Below, in pieces: positions 31,529 through 37,582 of a stretch of 37,582 bases of DNA. The notes beneath the pieces are model-generated. The model ran no database searches and was not told where the DNA came from. It saw nothing but the letters and a program-made list of their open reading frames with translations. Each line of letters starts with the position of its first letter. Position 1 is the stretch's first letter. The position numbers were made by a program, and so were the translations under genes. Source of the stretch: DASQPR01 sp035713725 (GTDB taxonomy: Bacteria > Actinomycetota > Actinomycetes > Mycobacteriales > Micromonosporaceae); NCBI GenBank assembly GCA_035713725.1, contig DASTMZ010000144.1, positions 1-37,582 on the forward strand. The letters are read 5' to 3'.

Positions 31529-31546
31529 CGGCCGGACCTCCGGCCG
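31529..31546 (-). terminator. eight-bp inverted repeat downstream of birA
   Basis: CGGCCGGA at 31529-31536 and TCCGGCCG at 31539-31546 form a tight hairpin 46-63 bp after the birA stop on the minus strand. No T-run. The rest of the 31382-31591 spacer shows nothing recognisable. Confidence 0.4.
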
Positions 31547-31591
31547 CAGAAGGATGATCCCGGTATCCGGCTTCCTGTGCAACGAGGCGCG

Positions 31592-32479
31592 TCAGCCGGC
31601 GCGGACGTGTGCGACGTCGCCGGCGGCAATCCGGCGCCCGTCGATCACCAATGCGCCGTTGTCGTCGACGCCACTCGCGATGCCGGCGACGTCGGTGCCG
31701 TCCGGGAGCGACACCCGGACCGCCTGGCCGATCGTCGTGCAATGCAGCCGATAGGTATCCACCACGCCCGACTCGACCGGGTCGCCGCCCGCGTCGCGCC
31801 ACCGGACGTACCACTCCGCGATGCCGCGTAGTACGGCGCGAAGCACCGGGTCGCGATCCACGCACGTCGCGCCGGCCAGCTGCAACGACGTCGCATCGGC
31901 GCGAGGCAACTCGGGTTCGCGCAGCGTCACGTTCAATCCGATGCCAATGACCACGGCTGGCGCGACACCCGCCGGCACGACCTCGGCCGAGGCCTCGCTT
32001 GCGTCGCGCTCCGGCACCGTCTCGGCCAGCACGCCGGCGCACTTGCGCCCGTCGATCAGCAGGTCGTTCGGCCACTTCAGGGTCGCGTCGACCTCGGCGA
32101 TCCGGCGTACCGCCTCGACCAGCGCCACGCCGGCGAGCAGCGGCAATGTGCCGTACCCGGAAATCGCGACGGGCGACCACCCGCGGGCCGGGACCGCACG
32201 TCCGGGGCGCAACAGCACGCTCAACGCGAGGCCAGCGCGCGGCGGCGAATACCACGCCCGATCAAGCCGGCCGCGACCCGCGGTCTGCTCGTCGGCCACC
32301 ACGACGTAGCCCTCGGCGGTGCCGTCCCGGGCCGCCGACGCCACGTCCGCGTTCGTGGAACCGGTGCGCATCCGATAGTCCAGCGCGGTCCACAGCGCAC
32401 CGTCGCCGACCAACGCCCGGCGCAGCGCCGCCTCGGACAGCGGCGGGCGCTCCATGTCGGTGTACGGCGACCTGCCCAT
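31592..32479 (-). CDS. birA: biotin--[acetyl-CoA-carboxylase] ligase
   Basis: A 295-residue class I (non-regulatory) biotin protein ligase; there is no N-terminal DNA-binding HTH. The core shows RTGSTNADVASAARDG, the biotinyl-AMP loop ADEQTAGRGRLDRAWYSPP, TLKWPNDLLIDGRKCAGVLAE and VIGIGLNVTLREPELP. The C-terminal beta domain ends DVAHVRAG. It charges the biotin carrier of acyl-CoA and pyruvate carboxylases; its divergent neighbour is the carboxyltransferase subunit of such an enzyme. The ATG at 32479 is leaderless: TAGGGT ends six bases upstream. The BCCP/biotin carboxylase alpha subunit is not in the window. Confidence 0.95.
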   Translation of the reverse strand: MGRSPYTDMERPPLSEAALRRALVGDGALWTALDYRMRTGSTNADVASAARDGTAEGYVVVADEQTAGRGRLDRAWYSPPRAGLALSVLLRPGRAVPARGWSPVAISGYGTLPLLAGVALVEAVRRIAEVDATLKWPNDLLIDGRKCAGVLAETVPERDASEASAEVVPAGVAPAVVIGIGLNVTLREPELPRADATSLQLAGATCVDRDPVLRAVLRGIAEWYVRWRDAGGDPVESGVVDTYRLHCTTIGQAVRVSLPDGTDVAGIASGVDDNGALVIDGRRIAAGDVAHVRAG

Positions 32480-32485
32480 TCGTCC

Positions 32486-32491
32486 ACCCTA
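32486..32491 (-). promoter_or_regulatory. -10 box of leaderless birA promoter
   Basis: TAGGGT on the minus strand, then GGACGA and the ATG at 32479. Its -35 position falls over the -10 box of the divergent accD promoter. Confidence 0.6.
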
Positions 32492-32505
32492 TCGGCCGGC
32501 GCGAT

Positions 32506-32511
32506 TACCAT
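32506..32511 (+). promoter_or_regulatory. -10 box of leaderless accD promoter
   Basis: TACCAT followed by CTGCCTG (seven bases) and the GTG at 32519. The two divergent start codons are 39 bp apart. Confidence 0.6.
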
Positions 32512-32518
32512 CTGCCTG

Positions 32519-34123
<1,605 letters not shown>

Positions 34124-34134
34124 GTGGGAGTCCG

Positions 34135-34365
34135 ATGGACGAGGAGCCGACGTTCCACGTCGTACGCGGTGCGCCGACCGACGAGGAGCTCGCCGCGATC
34201 GTCGGCGTGCTGTGGTCGCGTCGCCAGGCGGCGCTCGCGGCTCTCGCGGCGGCGGCTGTCGGCGGCAGCGCTCGGCAGCGTCCGTCGCGTTGGCGCGCGA
34301 GCGCCGCACCACGTGCCGGCCGCTTGCCTGCGCCGGGGCCCGGCGCTTGGTCGCACACGCACTAG
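34135..34365 (+). CDS. accE: acyl-CoA carboxylase epsilon subunit
   Basis: A 76-residue AccE-type protein. Its conserved start (MDEEPTFHVVRGAPTDEELAAIVGVLWSRRQAA) fits the epsilon subunit that binds the AccD5-type beta subunit and raises carboxylase activity; the C-terminal half (arginine/proline/alanine-rich, ending SHTH) is low-complexity and poorly conserved, as usual. The ATG follows GGGAGTCCG, and the gene starts 12 bases after the accD5 stop, so the two form an operon. The hairpin at 34381-34399 probably ends the transcript. Confidence 0.92.
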   Translation: MDEEPTFHVVRGAPTDEELAAIVGVLWSRRQAALAALAAAAVGGSARQRPSRWRASAAPRAGRLPAPGPGAWSHTH

Positions 34366-34380
34366 CCGCGCTCCGGCTTC

Positions 34381-34399
34381 GGCGGCGCTTCGCGCCGCC
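34381..34399 (+). terminator. GC-rich hairpin ending the accD5-accE operon
   Basis: GGCGGCGC at 34381-34388 pairs with GCGCCGCC at 34392-34399 over a TTC loop, 16 bases after the accE stop. There is only a short T-containing segment (CTCTT) downstream, so it is an actinobacterial-type terminator without a T-run. Confidence 0.55.
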
Positions 34400-34420
34400 G
34401 GGAACCTCTTGCCACGACTA

Positions 34421-34485
34421 ATGATCCACTACAAAGTCCAATTTCGACGAAGACGCGACCGCTATTGACCGGTTTAGTGGATCAT
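34421..34485. repeat. 11-bp inverted repeat framing an AT-richer spacer
   Basis: ATGATCCACTA at 34421-34431 and TAGTGGATCAT at 34475-34485 are exact inverses around 43 bases that are markedly less GC-rich than the surroundings. The right arm overlaps the stop codon of the small membrane-protein gene (34482). Could be a terminator stem or the relic of a small mobile element. Confidence 0.6.
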
Positions 34486-34745
34486 GGGTTCGGTTCGGTC
34501 GGTGTGGCGCGCGGTCTGCGTGTTCGGCGACCCGTGAACGCGATCGCGAGCAGCACGTATCCGGAGACGGCAAACATCGCGGCAACGCCGAACAGCCAAG
34601 CCTCCAGGCGACTCCACGCGGCTTGCTGCGCCACGGCGTCGTACCACGGAGGCCCTGGTTTGAGCACCGCGGGCAGTGCACCGCCGACGATGCAGGAACC
34701 CACCGCGAGCGCGGCGCCGACGATCGCGATGGCTCGGCGCGACAT
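34482..34745 (-). CDS. small two-helix membrane protein, unknown function
   Basis: An 87-residue protein with two predicted membrane helices, IAIVGAALAVGSCIVGGALPAVL and LEAWLFGVAAMFAVSGYVLLAIAF, joined by a loop with PGPPWYDAVAQQAAWSR, and an arginine-rich C-terminal tail. I do not recognise the family. That it is real is supported by a TAATGT -10 box ending exactly six bases before the ATG and by divergent placement from the uracil permease promoter. Function is unknown; it could be an accessory of the divergent permease, but nothing in the sequence shows that. Confidence 0.65.
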   Translation of the reverse strand: MSRRAIAIVGAALAVGSCIVGGALPAVLKPGPPWYDAVAQQAAWSRLEAWLFGVAAMFAVSGYVLLAIAFTGRRTRRPRATPTEPNP

Positions 34746-34751
34746 GCCAGC

Positions 34752-34757
34752 ACATTA
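34752..34757 (-). promoter_or_regulatory. -10 box of leaderless promoter for the small membrane protein
   Basis: TAATGT on the minus strand, then GCTGGC and the ATG at 34745. Confidence 0.55.
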
Positions 34758-34804
34758 GCGCTGCCACCCAAAAGGCCATCTCAGGCGGCGCGCCACCGAC
34801 TTCC

Positions 34805-34833
34805 TTTACGTCCGCTGTGAGAGTCGCTACGCT
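34805..34833 (+). promoter_or_regulatory. promoter of the uracil/xanthine permease gene
   Basis: TTTACG (34805-34810), 17 bases, then TACGCT (34828-34833). The start of transcription would be near 34840, leaving a leader of about 45 bases with GGAGG before the ATG, in contrast with the leaderless neighbours. Confidence 0.55.
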
Positions 34834-34884
34834 GCCGCGAAGCCGGCGGCCAACGCCGGGCATAAGGCCACAGTGGAGGACAAG

Positions 34885-36216
34885 ATGGTCAACCTCAGCT
34901 GGCGACTACACGGTGACGGCAAGTCCATCGCGCCGGGCGAGGTCGTCGCCCCGGATGAGCGGCTGACCTGGCCGCGTACCGTCGGGATCGGCCTGCAGCA
35001 CGTGCTTGCGATGTTCGGCGCGACGTTCTTGGTCCCGCTGCTCACGCACTTCCCGCCGGCCACCACGCTGTTCTTCTCCGGCATCGGCACACTGCTCTTC
35101 CTGATCATCACGGGCAACCGGCTGCCGAGCTACCTCGGTTCGAGCTTCGCGTTCATCGCCCCGGTGGTCGCCGCGACCGCCAGCCATGGCGCAAGCTCCG
35201 CGCTCGGCGGCATCGTCCTGGTCGGTGCGCTATTCGCGATCGTCGGCCTGATCGTGACGTTCTCGGGTACCCGCTGGATCGAGGTCCTCATGCCGTCCGT
35301 CGTGACGGGTACGATCGTCGCGCTCATCGGCCTGAACCTGGCACCGGCAGCGTGGAACAACTACAAGGCGCAGCCGGTCACCGCGACCATCACGCTCGCC
35401 GCGATCATCCTGTGCATGGTCGCGTTCCGCGGTCTCATCGGCCGGCTCGCGATCCTTCTCGGCGTGATCGTCGGGTACGTCGTCGCGGTGATCCGTGGCG
35501 ACATCGACTTCGCGTCGGTAAAGGCGGCGCACTGGGTCGGCCTGCCCGACTTCACCACGCCACACTTCGAGGGCAGCGTGATGGCGGTGTTCATCCCGGT
35601 CGTTCTCGTGCTGATCGCGGAAAACGTCGGGCACGTCAAGGCGGTTGCCACGATGACCGGCCGATCGCTTGACCACGTGATGGGTCGCGCGTTCATCGGC
35701 GACGGTCTCGCGACCGTGGTCGCCGGCGTGGGCGGCGGCTCGGGTACCACCACGTACGCCGAGAACATCGGCGTGATGGCGGCATCGAAGGTGTACTCCA
35801 CGGCGGCGTACTGGTGTGCCGGTGCGTTCGCCATCCTGCTTGGCCTGTCGCCGAAGGTGGGACAGGTGATCAACACGGTGCCGGTGGGCGTACTCGGCGG
35901 TGCCACCACGGTGCTGTACGGCATGATCGGCATCCTCGGCGCACGCATCTGGGTGCAGAACCGGGTCGACTTCACCAACTCCGCGAACCTCATCACGGCC
36001 GCGGTCGGGCTGGTGATCGGCATCGCGAACTTCACGTGGACGATCGGCGACCTGACGTTCACCGGCATCGCGATCGGTGCGGTGGCGACCATCGTGATCT
36101 ACCACGTGATGACGCAGATCGGCACGCGTACGGGTGCGATCAGTCAGGACGCCGAGGGCGGAAGCGCACCGAAGCCGCGCACCGGCGCGGATGCGAGCGC
36201 CGAGGCGCCCGCATAG
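34885..36216 (+). CDS. uraA: uracil/xanthine permease (NCS2/NAT family)
   Basis: A 443-residue transporter with 14 predicted membrane segments, of the nucleobase:cation symporter-2 family (uracil or xanthine uptake with protons). Seen are VGIGLQHVLAMFGATFLVPLL at the start, LPSYLGSSFAFIAPV, the FIPVVLVLIAENVGHVKAV segment with the substrate Glu, and the NAT signature region FIGDGLATVVAGVGGGSGTTTYAENIGVMA. The Q-His of TM1 and the Glu in AENVGH are the family's substrate-binding residues; uracil is more likely than xanthine. GGAGG followed by five bases supports the ATG at 34885; a GTG at 34873 in frame would add four residues. A hydrophilic tail ends the protein. Confidence 0.94.
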   Translation: MVNLSWRLHGDGKSIAPGEVVAPDERLTWPRTVGIGLQHVLAMFGATFLVPLLTHFPPATTLFFSGIGTLLFLIITGNRLPSYLGSSFAFIAPVVAATASHGASSALGGIVLVGALFAIVGLIVTFSGTRWIEVLMPSVVTGTIVALIGLNLAPAAWNNYKAQPVTATITLAAIILCMVAFRGLIGRLAILLGVIVGYVVAVIRGDIDFASVKAAHWVGLPDFTTPHFEGSVMAVFIPVVLVLIAENVGHVKAVATMTGRSLDHVMGRAFIGDGLATVVAGVGGGSGTTTYAENIGVMAASKVYSTAAYWCAGAFAILLGLSPKVGQVINTVPVGVLGGATTVLYGMIGILGARIWVQNRVDFTNSANLITAAVGLVIGIANFTWTIGDLTFTGIAIGAVATIVIYHVMTQIGTRTGAISQDAEGGSAPKPRTGADASAEAPA

Positions 36217-36266
36217 TTCCTGCCCGCGTAGATTCTGCGACGCCCGCGCGGCCCGTGCCACGCGGC

Positions 36267-36272
36267 TAGACT
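36267..36272 (+). promoter_or_regulatory. -10 box of leaderless maf promoter
   Basis: TAGACT followed by CCCGGC (six bases) and the GTG at 36279. Confidence 0.55.
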
Positions 36273-36278
36273 CCCGGC

Positions 36279-36953
36279 GTGAATCCGCGTCTGGTGCTCG
36301 CGTCGGCCAGCCCCGCCCGTCGGCGGTTGCTGGCCGCCGCGGGCATCGACGTCGACGCCGTGGTGAGCGGCATCGACGAGTCCACCGTGGAGGCCACCCG
36401 GCCGGACGTCCTTTGTGTCGTGCTGGCACGCATGAAGGCGGAGGCCGTTGCGCACCGCCTTCGCGTGGACGGGTCCGCCCGAGCCGGCGACCGTCTCCTC
36501 GTGCTCGGTTGCGATTCCGTGCTCCACTTCGACGGCGAGATCCTCGGCAAGCCGGCCGACGCCGACGAGGCGACCCGGCGGTGGCGGGCGATGCGCGGCG
36601 GCAAGGGCGTGTTGCACACCGGTCATTGCCTGATCGACGTGGCCGCCGGCCGCCGGATCGACGGGGCGGCCGCGACCACGGTGCACTTCGCGAACGTGGA
36701 CGACGCCGAGATCGAGGCGTACGTGGCCGACGGCGAACCGCTGGCCGTCGCTGGCGCGTTCACGATCGACGGACTCGGCGCACCGTTCATCGCCGGCATC
36801 GAGGGCGACCACGGCAACGTCATCGGCCTGTCTCTCCCGCTGCTGCGGACGATGCTCGCCGAGCTTGGGGTGCGCATCACCGACCTCTGGCGGGGCGCCG
36901 GGACCGTCGCCGGCCCACGCGCCCCGGCCGCCGGCCCGGGCTCAACGGCGTGA
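36279..36953 (+). CDS. maf: Maf-like nucleoside triphosphate pyrophosphatase
   Basis: A 224-residue Maf protein, which hydrolyses dTTP, UTP or modified pyrimidine triphosphates to monophosphates and may restrain septation or clean the nucleotide pool. The N-terminal LVLASASPARRRLLAAAGI motif, the acidic GCDSVLHFDGEILGKP (with the catalytic Asp) and VAGAFTIDGLGAPFIAGIEGDHGNVIGLSLPLL are all present. The C-terminus carries a short Ala/Pro/Gly extension. Maf next to accD5/accE matches Rv3282. The GTG start is set by the TAGACT leaderless box. Confidence 0.95.
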   Translation: MNPRLVLASASPARRRLLAAAGIDVDAVVSGIDESTVEATRPDVLCVVLARMKAEAVAHRLRVDGSARAGDRLLVLGCDSVLHFDGEILGKPADADEATRRWRAMRGGKGVLHTGHCLIDVAAGRRIDGAAATTVHFANVDDAEIEAYVADGEPLAVAGAFTIDGLGAPFIAGIEGDHGNVIGLSLPLLRTMLAELGVRITDLWRGAGTVAGPRAPAAGPGSTA

Positions 36954-36982
36954 TCCGCCCGGTGCCGTAATCCGCGGCCGGC

Positions 36983-36988
36983 TAACGT
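36983..36988 (+). promoter_or_regulatory. -10 box of leaderless promoter for the O-methyltransferase
   Basis: TAACGT followed by GACTGGC (seven bases) and the ATG at 36996. Confidence 0.55.
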
Positions 36989-36995
36989 GACTGGC

Positions 36996-37582
36996 ATGAG
37001 TAAGAAGACGATCGGGCTATCGGACGAACTTCACGCGTACGTCGTCGCGCACAGTGCGGCGCCGGATCCACTGGTCGCCGAACTCATCGAGGAGACCCAA
37101 ACCAAGCTCCCGGATGTCGCGCAACTGCAGATCGCGCCGGAACAGGCGCCGTTCATGACATTGATGACGCAGATGATCGGCGTACACAAGGCGGTCGAGA
37201 TTGGCACCTTCACCGGGTTGTCTGCGCTCGCCATCGCCCGGGGCCTGGCGCCAGGGGGCACGTTGGTCTGCTGTGACATCTCGGAGGATTACACGAACAT
37301 CGCCCAGCGCTACTGGGCTCGCGCCGGACTCGCCGACCGGATCGACCTGCGTATCGGCCCGGCGCTCGAGACGCTGCGTGCGATGCCCACCGATCCGCAC
37401 GTCGACCTCGCGTTCATCGACGCCGACAAGACCGGATATCCGGACTACTGGGCGGAGATCGTGCCGCGCATACGCGCCGGTGGCGTCATTCTCATCGACA
37501 ACGTGCTGCGCGGTGGCCGCATCGTGCTCCCTCCGGCGAATGCCGACGACGCCACGATGGCCGAATTCAACGACATCGTCAC
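36996..37582 (+). CDS. class I SAM-dependent O-methyltransferase (3' end beyond the window)
   Basis: The first 195 residues of a catechol-O-methyltransferase-like enzyme. The N-terminal helices, MIGVHKAVEIGTFTGLSALAIARGLAPGG (SAM glycine-rich motif), the CCDISEDY acidic strand, the metal motif VDLAFIDADKTGYPDYW and IRAGGVILIDNVLRGGRI, the second metal-site segment, are all present. This is the caffeoyl-CoA/catechol-type O-methyltransferase family, metal dependent. The substrate is unknown. The ATG at 36996 is preceded by TAACGT at seven bases. The sequence runs off the end of the window; about 20-25 residues should remain. Confidence 0.9.
   Translation, partial: MSKKTIGLSDELHAYVVAHSAAPDPLVAELIEETQTKLPDVAQLQIAPEQAPFMTLMTQMIGVHKAVEIGTFTGLSALAIARGLAPGGTLVCCDISEDYTNIAQRYWARAGLADRIDLRIGPALETLRAMPTDPHVDLAFIDADKTGYPDYWAEIVPRIRAGGVILIDNVLRGGRIVLPPANADDATMAEFNDIV

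Overview
The window is about 66% G+C, uses many GTG starts and is densely packed on both strands. Its gene set and order point to a high-GC actinobacterium (class Actinomycetia). Two blocks recall Mycobacterium tuberculosis: ispH, xseA, xseB, a DUF4245 gene, glpX, phoH2, a short isoprenyl diphosphate synthase and ychF resemble the Rv1086-Rv1112 neighbourhood, while GtrA, a PH-domain protein, birA, accD5, accE and maf resemble Rv3277-Rv3282. Genus cannot be named from the sequence. No tRNA, rRNA, CRISPR array, prophage or transposase was seen.

Layout. 1-2.6 kb is an accessory strip: the end of a RibD/DHFR-like reductase gene, a VOC protein, a small conserved protein, a higBA toxin-antitoxin operon with a translationally coupled third gene, and an SRPBCC protein. 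The part holding higBA is flanked by a 26-bp direct repeat (25 identities) whose right copy is the 3' end of ychF, so the strip may have inserted at, or been duplicated with, that gene end. 2.6-5.4 kb holds ychF and lipoamide dehydrogenase, separated by a 17-bp minisatellite headed by an inverted copy. 5.4-8.7 kb holds an acyl-CoA dehydrogenase-like gene and an alkylation-repair pair (Ada-AlkA fusion plus Ogt). 8.7-12.5 kb encodes a heterodimeric ABC exporter. 12.5-15.3 kb holds a Gly/Asp/Tyr-rich protein, RmuC and a Uma2 nuclease.

15.3-21 kb: ispH (isoprenoid precursors), xseA-xseB (exonuclease VII), DUF4245, glpX (gluconeogenic fructose-1,6-bisphosphatase) and a PfkB kinase. 21-26.6 kb on the minus strand: a ferredoxin-NADP reductase-like flavoprotein after a rhomboid protease, a secreted transglycosylase, PIN-PhoH and a cis-prenyltransferase. 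26.7-28.6 kb: GTP-dependent PEP carboxykinase, which with GlpX gives two gluconeogenic enzymes in the window; a CRP/GlxR-like palindrome lies upstream of pck. 28.9-37.6 kb: two GtrA proteins, a MaoC-like protein, a PH-domain protein, biotin ligase divergent from the acyl-CoA carboxylase beta and epsilon subunits it would serve, a small membrane protein, a uracil/xanthine permease, Maf and a truncated O-methyltransferase.

A recurring regulatory theme is leaderless transcription: at least thirteen genes have a TAnnnT -10 box ending exactly 6 or 7 bases before the ATG/GTG. This pattern also decides several start codons. The most notable structural points are the ychF-end direct repeat around higBA, the paired HigA operators over the leaderless toxin start, the two minisatellites, and the 39-bp birA/accD divergent promoter.
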